Assembly (NCBI GenBank): GCA_945899335.1
Contig: CAMDIP010000079.1
Span: forward strand, 1-6,516
Reading direction: 5' to 3'
Source of the DNA: Bordetella parapertussis
GTDB taxonomy: Bacteria > Pseudomonadota > Gammaproteobacteria > Burkholderiales > Burkholderiaceae_C
DNA: 6,516 nt
Below the pieces are notes generated by a model that made no database searches, had not been told where the DNA came from, and saw only the letters and a program-made list of their open reading frames with translations. Shown one piece after another: positions 1 through 6,516 of this stretch (positions are counted from its first letter, which is position 1; each line of letters begins with the position of its first letter). The translations under genes and the position numbers were made by a program.

Positions 1-855
1 CCCGAGACCGAGTTTGGCGGTGACTTTCAAACCCCTACCGACTACCTCGACCCCTTTATTCGCCAGCAGTTTGCCCAATCAGGCAATTGGGCGGTTTACC
101 CGCCCAACCCCTATCACCACAGCACGCTGAATTACTTCGCCAAAGAACCCAATCCTGCGCCACCTTCAACAGACAATTTTTTGGGTACCGATGACCGAGG
201 CCGCGATTTGTTTGCGCGGCTGCTTTACGGTTTTCGGGTGTCGGTCTTGTTTGCGTTGGCTTTGACCATCACAGGAACCATACTGGGTGTGGTGACGGGT
301 GCGATCCAAGGTTTTTTTGCAGGCAAAACCGACTTGGCTTTTCAGCGCTTCATCGAGATTTGGGGCGCCATGCCCGAGTTGTACTTGCTAATCATTTTTT
401 CTGCGGTGTTCGAGCCCAGTATCAGCTTGTTATTGATCTTGCTCAGCATGTTTGGCTGGATGGGTTTGTCCGACTATGTGCGAGCCGAGTTTTTGCGTAA
501 CCGCCAACTGGACTATGTGCGGGCCGCTCGTGCTTTGGGCTTGTCCAACAGGGCCATCATTTGGCGGCATATCCTGCCCAACAGCATGACGCCCGTCGTT
601 ACTTTTTTGCCGTTTCGCATGAGTGCGGCGATCTTGGCGCTCACCAGCCTAGATTTTTTAGGCTTGGGCGTACCGCCTGGAACACCGAGCTTGGGCGAGT
701 TGCTGTCGCAAGGCAAAACAAATATTGATGCGTGGTGGATATCGTTGTCTACCTTTGCGGTGCTGGTTATCACCTTGTTGCTGCTCACCTTCATGGGGGA
801 TGCTTTGCGCGATGCATTAGACCCACGCAAACTTCTTCAGGAGACTCAACCATGA
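1..855 (+). CDS. yejE: YejE-type ABC transporter inner-membrane permease, 5'-truncated by the window edge
   Basis: This is the permease subunit of a peptide importer of the YejABEF class (E. coli YejABEF takes up microcin C and peptides). It forms half of the inner-membrane channel and couples to the ATPase YejF encoded next. The frame is open from base 1, so 284 codons are visible and the start lies upstream; E. coli YejE is about 341 residues, so roughly 55-60 N-terminal residues including the first membrane helix are missing. Codons 1-57 form the periplasmic loop with the FGGDFQTPTDY signature typical of YejE. LGTDDRGRD sits at codons 61-69. Hydrophobic segments lie near codons 80-106, 127-157, 207-225 and 247-266. 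The EAA coupling loop (RAARALG at 174-180, then IIWRHILPN) contacts the ATPase. The TTG at base 181 is internal, because family homology continues upstream of it. The stop TGA (853-855) overlaps the yejF ATG. Family assignment is firm; substrate is inferred and could be other oligopeptides. Confidence 0.93.
   Translation, partial: PETEFGGDFQTPTDYLDPFIRQQFAQSGNWAVYPPNPYHHSTLNYFAKEPNPAPPSTDNFLGTDDRGRDLFARLLYGFRVSVLFALALTITGTILGVVTGAIQGFFAGKTDLAFQRFIEIWGAMPELYLLIIFSAVFEPSISLLLILLSMFGWMGLSDYVRAEFLRNRQLDYVRAARALGLSNRAIIWRHILPNSMTPVVTFLPFRMSAAILALTSLDFLGLGVPPGTPSLGELLSQGKTNIDAWWISLSTFAVLVITLLLLTFMGDALRDALDPRKLLQETQP
839..843 (+). promoter_or_regulatory. Shine-Dalgarno site of yejF
   Basis: AGGAG lies 8 bases before the ATG at 852, inside the end of yejE. 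It decides the yejF start: the in-frame ATG at 732 would add 40 unrelated residues from within yejE, whereas translation from 852 begins [14 protein letters not shown], the normal beginning of an ABC ATPase domain. Confidence 0.85.
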
Positions 856-2366
856 GCACGCTCTTGAAGGTGGAAGATTTGCACCTGTCGTTTCAAGGGC
901 GCGAGGTGGTGCATGGCGTGTCTTTTGAAATAAAGGCTGGCGAAAAACTCGCGCTGGTGGGCGAATCTGGGTCTGGCAAAACCGTCACCGCTTTAAGCCT
1001 GTTGGGTTTGGCCAGAGGCGCTTGGGTGCGTGGCAAAGCAGTCTTTGAAGACGCGGATTTGCTGAGCATGACCGAGGCACAACTGCGCGAGGTGCGCGGC
1101 GGCGATATCGCCATGATCTTTCAAGAGCCCATGACCGCGCTCAACCCGCTGTTTTCTATTGGCGACCAAATTGCCGAGGTCTTGCAACTCAAGCGTGGCA
1201 TGTCTGCGGTGGATGCGTGGCAACACACCATCGAACTTCTGTCCGATACCGGCATCCCTGAGCCTGAGCGGCGGGCGAGCAGCTTTCCCCATCAATTGTC
1301 AGGTGGGCAGCGCCAACGCGCCATGATCGCCATGGCGTTGGCCGGAAAGCCCAAGTTGCTGCTGGCCGATGAGCCCACCACCGCGCTGGATGTTTCGCTG
1401 CGTCAGCAAATTTTGGATTTGCTCGACAGCCTGCAAGAAAAGCACGGTATGGCGATTTTGCTCATCACCCACGACCTGAACATGGTGCGCCGCTTTGCCA
1501 ATAAAGTGGTGGTGCTAGAAGGGGGCTATGTGGTGGAGCAAGGCGAGGTGTCTCAAGTGCTGGCCAAGCCTTTTCACCCTTATACAAAAAAACTGGTCAA
1601 CAGCCAACCCACCCGCAACGTCCTCGCCGCCAATCCGATGGCGCCCGTGGTGATCCAAGCCAAAGGCATACGCGTGATTTACCCCGTGCCGCGAAGCGGT
1701 TGGCGCGGCTGGTTTGGCAGCGCTGAATTCGTGGCCTTGCATGGCATGGACTTTGAGTTGCGCGAGGGGCAAACGCTGGGCATCATTGGTGAGTCTGGTT
1801 CGGGCAAATCGTCTTTGGCTTTGGCGGTTTTGAACTTGATTTCCTTTCGGGGTAATCTGACCGTAGAGGGCAGGGCCTGGTCATCCAACGCCGCCACTGA
1901 TTTACCCATGCGCCAAACTGTTCAGGTGGTGTTTCAAGACCCGTTTTCATCCTTGTCGCCGCGAATGACGGTGGAAGAGGTGGTTGGCGAAGGTTTGCAG
2001 TTGCATCAGCCAAACACCAACCCACTGGACTTGCAAATGCAGGTTTTGTCAGCTTTGGCCGAAGTGGGCTTGGACGAGGGGCAATTCCCTGGCCTCTTGG
2101 CTCGCTATCCGCATGAGTTTTCGGGTGGACAACGTCAGCGTATCGCCATTGCCCGTGCGCTCATTGTGAAACCTCGGGTGCTTGTGTTGGATGAACCCAC
2201 CAGCGCCTTGGATGTCACCATCCAAAAACAAGTCCTCGATTTATTGCAGCGCTTGCAACGCGAACGCGGCTTGAGTTATGTTCTTATCAGCCACGATATG
2301 GACGTGGTGCAAGCCATGGCACACCAAGTGCTTACTCTCAAGGATGGCCACATCGTCGAAACCTAA
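852..2366 (+). CDS. yejF: YejF-type double-domain ABC transporter ATP-binding protein, C-terminal tail missing
   Basis: This cytoplasmic ATPase powers the YejABEF-type peptide importer. It is one polypeptide with two fused nucleotide-binding domains (504 residues). Domain 1: Walker A GESGSGKT 37-44, Q-loop Q91, signature LSGGQ 149-153, Walker B LLLADE 169-174, H-loop H207, followed by a HPYTKKL tail (oligopeptide-transporter C-terminal type). Domain 2: Walker A GESGSGKS 313-320, Q-loop Q362, signature FSGGQ 423-427, Walker B VLVLDE 443-448, H-loop H481. All catalytic motifs are intact, so both ATP sites should work. The start overlaps the yejE stop (ATGA), indicating translational coupling. 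Oddity: the protein ends at KDGHIVET, directly after domain 2. E. coli YejF is about 529 residues, and the family normally continues for about 25 more with a PYT-type tail. The end coincides with tandem stops TAATAA and a palindrome, suggesting the original 3' end was lost. It could otherwise be called a dipeptide/oligopeptide ATPase (Dpp/Opp-like), but the fused double domain beside YejE favours YejF. Confidence 0.92.
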   Translation: MSTLLKVEDLHLSFQGREVVHGVSFEIKAGEKLALVGESGSGKTVTALSLLGLARGAWVRGKAVFEDADLLSMTEAQLREVRGGDIAMIFQEPMTALNPLFSIGDQIAEVLQLKRGMSAVDAWQHTIELLSDTGIPEPERRASSFPHQLSGGQRQRAMIAMALAGKPKLLLADEPTTALDVSLRQQILDLLDSLQEKHGMAILLITHDLNMVRRFANKVVVLEGGYVVEQGEVSQVLAKPFHPYTKKLVNSQPTRNVLAANPMAPVVIQAKGIRVIYPVPRSGWRGWFGSAEFVALHGMDFELREGQTLGIIGESGSGKSSLALAVLNLISFRGNLTVEGRAWSSNAATDLPMRQTVQVVFQDPFSSLSPRMTVEEVVGEGLQLHQPNTNPLDLQMQVLSALAEVGLDEGQFPGLLARYPHEFSGGQRQRIAIARALIVKPRVLVLDEPTSALDVTIQKQVLDLLQRLQRERGLSYVLISHDMDVVQAMAHQVLTLKDGHIVET

Positions 2367-2389
2367 TAATTGGGGTCAGATCCCAATTA
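2367..2389 (+). repeat. REP-like palindromic hairpin with GGGGTCAGA core
   Basis: Two perfectly complementary 8-base arms, TAATTGGG (2367-2374) and CCCAATTA (2382-2389), enclose a 7-base loop GTCAGAT; a G-T wobble at 2375/2381 can extend the stem. The left arm begins with the second of the two tandem stop codons of yejF. No T-run follows, so it is not a classical terminator. From memory, palindromes with a GGGGTCAGA core recur in many proteobacterial genomes and are linked to REP-associated IS200-like tyrosine transposases. That link is recollection, not tested here, and only one copy is in the window. Confidence 0.5.
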
Positions 2390-2398
2390 AGTTACAAT
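2370..2398 (+). promoter_or_regulatory. Possible sigma70 promoter for rimP-nusA-infB
   Basis: A -10-like TACAAT (2393-2398, five of six consensus bases) follows a weak -35-like TTGGGG (2370-2375, three of six) after a 17-base spacer. The predicted start of transcription is near 2405, giving an RNA that runs straight into the terminator at 2414-2446. The -35 lies inside the REP-like palindrome. It is the only reasonable promoter-like pair I see in the intergenic gap, but the match is modest and chance is possible in this AT-rich patch. Confidence 0.35.
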
Positions 2399-2413
2399 TG
2401 CACAAAGAAAGAC

Positions 2414-2446
2414 AACGGGCGGAAATCCCAACCGCCCGTTTTTTTT
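2414..2446 (+). terminator. Strong rho-independent terminator just before rimP (operon end or leader attenuator)
   Basis: A perfect 9-bp inverted repeat, AACGGGCGG (2414-2422) and CCGCCCGTT (2432-2440), has a 9-base loop (2423-2431) and is followed by T to 2446, making a run of eight T from 2439. This is a textbook intrinsic terminator on the + strand. It lies 47 bases after the yejF stop and ends 16 bases before the rimP GTG. It may end the yej transcript, may attenuate transcription entering rimP-nusA-infB, or both. NusA, encoded two genes on, is known to enhance intrinsic termination. Confidence 0.9.
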
Positions 2447-2462
2447 GGTCGGACGAAAAGCG

Positions 2463-3035
2463 GTGGCATTGCAAAACATCATTGAACAAACGGTTGTCGG
2501 TCTGGGTTACCAGCTGGTAGACATTGAGCGCTCAGCCGGTGGTTTGTTGCGCATCACCATCGACAAAATCTGGGTAGCGGCAGAAGTTGAGCAATTTATC
2601 CAAGTAGAAGATTGCGAAAAAGTTACCCGCCAGTTGCAATTTGTTTTAGAAGTTGAGCAAACGGCCTACAGCCGCTTGGAAGTGTCCTCGCCGGGCATTG
2701 ACAGGCCGCTGAAAACCGAGGCTGATTTGGGCCGTTTTTGTGGCGAGGTGATTGATATCACGCTCAAAGCACCCATGGGTGCAGCTGCAGCAGGTTTGGT
2801 GTCGGCCAACCGAAAGAAATTTCGGGGTGTATTGGAAGTGACCGACACGCCCCAGACCTGGCAAATCACATGGCGTGATGAGCCTGTCAGCAAACCCGGA
2901 ATGCGAGTTGCCAAGGTCAAAAAAGATTTGCCGGTTCAGGCTTTGCAGTTCACCTTGAGTGAGTTGCGTGAAGCCCGACTGGCACCGATTGTGGATTTCA
3001 AAGGCCGTAGGCCTGCAGAGAAGAGGAGTAACTGA
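2463..3035 (+). CDS. rimP: Ribosome maturation factor RimP
   Basis: RimP (formerly YhbC/P15A) binds the 30S precursor and helps assembly of the small ribosomal subunit. The protein has 190 residues, slightly longer than the E. coli protein of about 150, as is usual in Burkholderiales. The N-terminal domain begins [20 protein letters not shown] and includes [13 protein letters not shown] and [10 protein letters not shown]. The family hallmark [12 protein letters not shown] is at residues 72-83. The C-terminal Sm-like domain contains [11 protein letters not shown] and ends with the lineage-typical [17 protein letters not shown] chose GTG at 2463 because the conserved sequence begins there; an in-frame TTG at 2445 lies in the terminator T-run and is unlikely. 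The ribosome site is weak (GGA at 2451-2453, 9 bases upstream), so translation may be modest or regulated. The stop TGA is 2 bases before nusA, so the two are coupled. Upstream is a terminator, so expression depends on read-through or on a local promoter. Confidence 0.95.
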   Translation: MALQNIIEQTVVGLGYQLVDIERSAGGLLRITIDKIWVAAEVEQFIQVEDCEKVTRQLQFVLEVEQTAYSRLEVSSPGIDRPLKTEADLGRFCGEVIDITLKAPMGAAAAGLVSANRKKFRGVLEVTDTPQTWQITWRDEPVSKPGMRVAKVKKDLPVQALQFTLSELREARLAPIVDFKGRRPAEKRSN

Positions 3036-3037
3036 TC

Positions 3038-4522
3038 ATGAATCGCGAAATGCTCATGTTGGTAGACGCCATCTCGCGCGAGAAAAATGTCGAGCGCGAT
3101 CTGGTGTTTGGTGCAGTGGAATCTGCGCTAGCCCAAGCAACCAAAAAACTGTACTCTGGTGACGTCGATATCCGTGTTTCCATGGACCGCGACAGTGGCG
3201 TGTACGAGACCTTCCGTCGTTGGTTGGTGGTGCCCGATGAAGCCGGTTTGCAAAACCCTGACGCTGAAGAAATGCTGATGGACGCCAAGGAGCGTTTGTC
3301 GGATATTGAAGAAGGCGAGTACATCGAAGAAAGCATCGAGTCGGTCCCGATTGGCCGCATTGGTGCGATGGCTGCCAAGCAAGTGATTTTGCAAAAAATC
3401 CGCGATGCTGAACGTGAAATGTTGCTTGCTGACTTTCTGTCCCGTGGCGACAAGATTTTTGTTGGTAGCGTCAAACGCATGGACAAAGGCGATCTGATTG
3501 TCGAGAGCGGTCGCATCGAAGGCCGCTTGCGCCGTACCGAAATGATTCCCAAAGAGAATTTGCGTAGCGCTGACCGTGTTCGAGCCATGATCATGGAAGT
3601 TGACAACACCTTGCGCGGCGCCCCCATCATCTTGTCGCGCTCGGCCCCTGAGTTCATGATCGAGTTGTTCAGACAAGAGGTTCCCGAGATTGAACAAGGT
3701 CTTCTAGAGATCAAATCTTGCGCCCGTGATCCTGGTTCACGCGCCAAGATTGCGGTCATCTCCCACGATAAGCGTGTTGACCCTATTGGCACCTGCGTTG
3801 GTGTACGTGGTACCCGAGTGAACGCCGTCACCAACGAGTTGGCAGGTGAGCGCGTCGATATCGTTTTATGGAGTGAAGACCCCGCACAATTTGTGATTGG
3901 TGCTTTGGCGCCTGCCAATGTGTCCTCTATCGTGGTGGACGAAGAGAAACACGCCATGGATGTGGTGGTTGACGAAGAAAACTTGGCCATGGCGATTGGT
4001 CGAGGCGGACAAAACGTTCGCTTGGCGTCCGACCTGACGGGTTGGAAAATCAACATCATGGATGCAGCTGAATCTGCCCAAAAAGCCGCGACCGAAACCC
4101 AAGGCCTGCGCGAATTGTTCGTTGAAAAACTCGACGTCGACCAAGAAGTTGCTGACATCTTGATCGAAGAGGGTTTCACCAGTTTGGAAGAAGTGGCTTA
4201 TGTGCCCTTGCAAGAAATGCTGGAAATTGAAAGCTTTGATGAAGACACGGTCAATGAATTGCGCGCCCGTGCCAAAGACGCTTTGCTGACAATGGAAATT
4301 GCTCGCGAAGAAAGTGTGGACGAGGTTTCGCAAGATTTGCGCGACTTAGAAGGACTGGACGCTGAACTCATTCTCAAACTGGCCGATGGCGGCATACATA
4401 CACGAGATGAGCTTGCCGACCTGGCGGTGGACGAGTTGGTGGATATCACCGGCCAGTCTGAAGACGATGCAAAAACTTTGATCCTGAAGGCGCGCGAACA
4501 TTGGTTCGCGGGTCAAGCGTAA
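3038..4522 (+). CDS. nusA: Transcription termination/antitermination factor NusA
   Basis: NusA binds RNA polymerase near the RNA exit channel. It promotes pausing and intrinsic termination and takes part in antitermination of rRNA operons. At 494 residues it matches the full-length proteobacterial type (E. coli 495). The N-terminal polymerase-binding domain spans about 1-130 and starts [18 protein letters not shown]. The S1 RNA-binding domain spans about 137-200 ([20 protein letters not shown]). KH1 has the GVRG loop at 255-258 and KH2 the GRGG loop at 321-324. Two acidic helix-hairpin-helix repeats follow: AR1 about 357-417 and AR2 about 433-490. In enterics these repeats contact the alpha subunit C-terminal domain and relieve autoinhibition. 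A strong ribosome site AGAGGAG (3022-3028) lies 9 bases before ATG 3038. It sits between rimP and infB, its usual position, and may feed back on the terminator upstream of rimP. Nothing appears broken or atypical. Confidence 0.98.
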   Translation: MNREMLMLVDAISREKNVERDLVFGAVESALAQATKKLYSGDVDIRVSMDRDSGVYETFRRWLVVPDEAGLQNPDAEEMLMDAKERLSDIEEGEYIEESIESVPIGRIGAMAAKQVILQKIRDAEREMLLADFLSRGDKIFVGSVKRMDKGDLIVESGRIEGRLRRTEMIPKENLRSADRVRAMIMEVDNTLRGAPIILSRSAPEFMIELFRQEVPEIEQGLLEIKSCARDPGSRAKIAVISHDKRVDPIGTCVGVRGTRVNAVTNELAGERVDIVLWSEDPAQFVIGALAPANVSSIVVDEEKHAMDVVVDEENLAMAIGRGGQNVRLASDLTGWKINIMDAAESAQKAATETQGLRELFVEKLDVDQEVADILIEEGFTSLEEVAYVPLQEMLEIESFDEDTVNELRARAKDALLTMEIAREESVDEVSQDLRDLEGLDAELILKLADGGIHTRDELADLAVDELVDITGQSEDDAKTLILKAREHWFAGQA

Positions 4523-4546
4523 CGGTCATGAATAGGAATACCACAG

Positions 4547-6516
4547 ATGACCAACACAACGGTTGCCGAGTTTGCCAAGGAACTCAAAAAATCTCCCGAT
4601 ACGCTGCTTGAGCAGTTGAAATCTGCGGGTGTGCCCAAAGGCTCCACCTCAGATGAACTGACCGATGCAGACAAACAAAAATTGCTGGGCTTTTTAAAAG
4701 CCAGCCACGGAACAGACACGCCTGAGCGCAAAAAAATCACCTTGGTGAAAAAGTCCACCAGCGAGATCAAACAAGCTGACGCCACCGGTAAAGCCCGCAC
4801 CATTCAAGTTGAAGTGCGCAAGAAACGCACCTTCGTCAAACGTGATGAAAGCGAGTCGGCTGATCTTGAGGAACCTGCTGAACCAGTTGTTATTGCACCA
4901 ATTCTTGACCAAGCTGAACTTGCGCGTCGCGAAGAAGAAGCCCGTCGCCAAGCTGAGTTTATCCGCCGACAAGAAGAAGAGTTGGCAGAAAAGCGTCGCT
5001 TGCGCCAAGTCCAAGAAGACAAAGAGCGCGAAGCACTGCAACAAACGCCTGCCATTGCTTCTGCTGATGCAGATTCTGAAGCTGCCGCTTTAGCTGCGGC
5101 TGAAGCCATCGCCAAGCGCGAAGCCAATTCCAAAGCACAAGCCGAAGAAGATGCGGCCAAGGCCAAAGACCTTGACACCCGCAGGCGTACCGCTTTGGCT
5201 GAAGCAGAAGCGATTCGCACCATGATGAGTACGCCCAAAAAGGTGCTTGTCGCGAAAAAACCGCCTGAGCCCGTTAAGGCACCTGCTGCTGACAGCAAAG
5301 CCATTAAAGGCACTTTGCACAAGCCTGCCGCTAGCACAACAACTACGCCCAAGCCCGCAGGCACAGCTGTTGCCAAAGACGGCAAGGAAGTCAAAAGCGC
5401 CAAGTTGTCCTCTAGCTGGGCGGACGAGCAGGCCAAAAAGAAAGAAATCAAAACCCGCGGTGACGCCAGTGGTGGCGTGGGCCGAAACAGTTGGCGTGGC
5501 GGCCCTCGTGGTCGCCGTGACCGCGGGCGTGATGACGCCCCTGTGCAAGCCGCACCAGTTGAGGCTCGCATCATCGAGGTGCATGTGCCCGAGACCATCA
5601 CTGTGGCCGAATTGGCCCACAAAATGGCGGTAAAGGCTTCAGAGGTTATCAAGCAGTTGATGAAACTGGGCCAGATGGTCACCATCAACCAACCCTTGGA
5701 CCAAGACACGGCGATGATCGTGGTGGAAGAAATGGGCCATGTGGCGGTCATTGCATCTTTGGATGACCCTGAAGCCTTCACCGAAGAAGAAGCTTCTGGT
5801 CACGTGGGTGAGTCACTCACCCGTGCGCCTGTGGTCACTGTCATGGGTCACGTTGACCACGGCAAGACCTCTTTGCTCGATTACATTCGTCGCGCCAAAG
5901 TGGCTTCGGGTGAAGCCGGCGGCATTACCCAGCACATTGGTGCCTACCACGTCGAAACTCCGCGTGGCATGGTGTCATTTTTAGACACCCCAGGCCATGA
6001 GGCTTTTACCGCCATGCGTGCCCGTGGCGCCCAAGCCACTGACATTGTGATTTTGGTGGTTGCCGCCGACGACGGTGTGATGCCGCAAACCAAGGAAGCC
6101 ATCAAACACGCCAAAGCCGCGGGTGTACCGATTGTGGTTGCCATCAACAAGATCGATAAACCTGATGCAAATCCTGATCGTGTGAAAAACGAATTGGTTG
6201 CCGAAGAAGTGGTGCCCGAAGAGTTTGGGGGCGAGTCTCCCTTTGTATCGGTATCAGCCAAAACAGGTCAAGGTGTTGACGAACTGCTTGAGCAAGTTTT
6301 GCTTCAAGCCGAAGTGTTGGAATTGAAAGCACCGGTAGACGCCATGGCCAAAGGCTTGGTGATCGAAGCCAGTTTGGACAAAGGGCGTGGTCCAGTGGCC
6401 ACCATCTTGGTGCAATCTGGCACGCTTAAAACCGGTGACGTGGTGTTGGCGGGTCAAACCTATGGCCGTGTTCGTGCCATGTTGGATGAAAACGGCAAAT
6501 CCACCAAGTCTGCAGG
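4547..6516 (+). CDS. infB: Translation initiation factor IF-2, 3'-truncated by the window edge
   Basis: IF2 is the GTPase that delivers initiator fMet-tRNA to the 30S subunit and drives subunit joining. 656 complete codons are visible and the frame is still open at the window end; proteins of this family in related bacteria run to roughly 900-970 residues. Layout: first IF2_N domain about 1-55 ([20 protein letters not shown]); charged Ala/Glu/Lys/Arg linker with probable coiled coil about 121-220; Arg/Gly patch [12 protein letters not shown] at 317-328; second IF2_N-like domain about 345-405 ([20 protein letters not shown]); G domain with G1 GHVDHGKT 434-441, G3 DTPGH 480-484, G4 NKID 534-537, G5 SAK 570-572; then the start of beta-barrel domain II. 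Start choice: ATG 4547 follows AGGAA (4534-4538) by 8 bases and begins the conserved N-terminus; ATG 4528 is in another frame. G1 lies about 36 residues further in than in E. coli, from a longer linker. It is 24 bases after nusA and co-transcribed with it. Confidence 0.97.
   Translation, partial: MTNTTVAEFAKELKKSPDTLLEQLKSAGVPKGSTSDELTDADKQKLLGFLKASHGTDTPERKKITLVKKSTSEIKQADATGKARTIQVEVRKKRTFVKRDESESADLEEPAEPVVIAPILDQAELARREEEARRQAEFIRRQEEELAEKRRLRQVQEDKEREALQQTPAIASADADSEAAALAAAEAIAKREANSKAQAEEDAAKAKDLDTRRRTALAEAEAIRTMMSTPKKVLVAKKPPEPVKAPAADSKAIKGTLHKPAASTTTTPKPAGTAVAKDGKEVKSAKLSSSWADEQAKKKEIKTRGDASGGVGRNSWRGGPRGRRDRGRDDAPVQAAPVEARIIEVHVPETITVAELAHKMAVKASEVIKQLMKLGQMVTINQPLDQDTAMIVVEEMGHVAVIASLDDPEAFTEEEASGHVGESLTRAPVVTVMGHVDHGKTSLLDYIRRAKVASGEAGGITQHIGAYHVETPRGMVSFLDTPGHEAFTAMRARGAQATDIVILVVAADDGVMPQTKEAIKHAKAAGVPIVVAINKIDKPDANPDRVKNELVAEEVVPEEFGGESPFVSVSAKTGQGVDELLEQVLLQAEVLELKAPVDAMAKGLVIEASLDKGRGPVATILVQSGTLKTGDVVLAGQTYGRVRAMLDENGKSTKSA

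Noticed and set aside
732..851. Upstream in-frame ATG that would lengthen YejF by 40 residues
   Set aside because: The extension lies inside the membrane-segment coding of yejE and has no ATPase-family similarity; ATG 852 has a good AGGAG site and a standard N-terminus.
2367..2389. The palindrome after yejF as a rho-independent terminator
   Set aside because: The stem is AT-rich at its base and is followed by AGTTAC rather than a T-run; the real terminator is at 2414-2446.
2367..2462. A tRNA gene before rimP, like metY in E. coli
   Set aside because: The gap is too crowded with the palindrome and terminator, and I see no T-loop GTTCRA or cloverleaf arms.
2998..4179. A 393-codon open frame on the minus strand opposite nusA, and shorter antisense frames nearby
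   Set aside because: The translation is low-complexity, Ser/Arg-rich and unlike any family I know; it is the antisense shadow of a strongly recognisable nusA.
4528..4611. A 27-codon open frame starting at ATG 4528, overlapping the start of infB
   Set aside because: No Shine-Dalgarno precedes it, it is out of frame with infB, and the AGGAA at 4534-4538 fits ATG 4547 instead.
4913..5220. Repetitive GAAGAA/GCC-rich stretch as a possible DNA tandem repeat or CRISPR-like array
   Set aside because: There is no fixed-length unit or spacer pattern; the repetition comes from Glu, Ala, Lys and Arg codons of the IF2 coiled-coil linker.
4804..5781. A 325-codon minus-strand open frame opposite infB
   Set aside because: It is dominated by Ser/Ala runs that mirror the Glu/Ala/Lys-rich IF2 linker codons, with no domain or convincing ribosome site.

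Overview
The window looks like an ordinary chromosomal stretch of a betaproteobacterium, most likely order Burkholderiales and probably family Comamonadaceae. That placement rests on how the RimP, NusA and IF2 proteins read (for example the RimP N-terminus [16 protein letters not shown] and the long Ala/Glu/Lys-rich IF2 N-terminal region with an Arg/Gly patch) and on moderate-to-high GC codon use. No similarity search was possible, so the family is a recognition-level call.

Left part (1-2366): the last two genes of a YejABEF-type peptide/microcin-C-like ABC importer operon. These are a 5'-truncated inner-membrane permease (yejE, 1-855) and a double-ATPase subunit (yejF, 852-2366), joined by a 4-base ATGA overlap. 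Both are on the + strand. YejF has two complete nucleotide-binding domains but stops abruptly just after the second one, without the C-terminal PYT-type tail that its own first half carries.

Junction (2364-2462): a roughly 100-base gap that holds most of the non-coding interest. In order it has tandem stops TAATAA, a perfect 8-bp palindromic hairpin whose core contains GGGGTCAGA (REP-like), a possible sigma70 promoter (TTGGGG, 17 bases, TACAAT), and a strong rho-independent terminator (9-bp GC-rich stem plus 8 T). The terminator's T-run ends only 16 bases before the GTG start of rimP.

Right part (2463-6516): the conserved transcription/translation operon rimP-nusA-infB. RimP matures the 30S subunit, NusA is the elongation/termination/antitermination factor, and IF2 (3' end cut by the window) is the initiation GTPase. 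Gaps are 2 and 24 bases and the strand is the same, so they are surely co-transcribed; rbfA and truB would be expected beyond the right edge.

How it works together: the left genes import peptides and the right genes build and run the gene-expression machinery, with no obvious functional link. The terminator between them either ends yej transcription or acts as an attenuator in the rimP-nusA-infB leader, where NusA, itself encoded by the operon, could give feedback. I found no new multi-gene system, no CRISPR, no tRNA and no complete mobile element. The most unusual point is the yejF/rimP junction.
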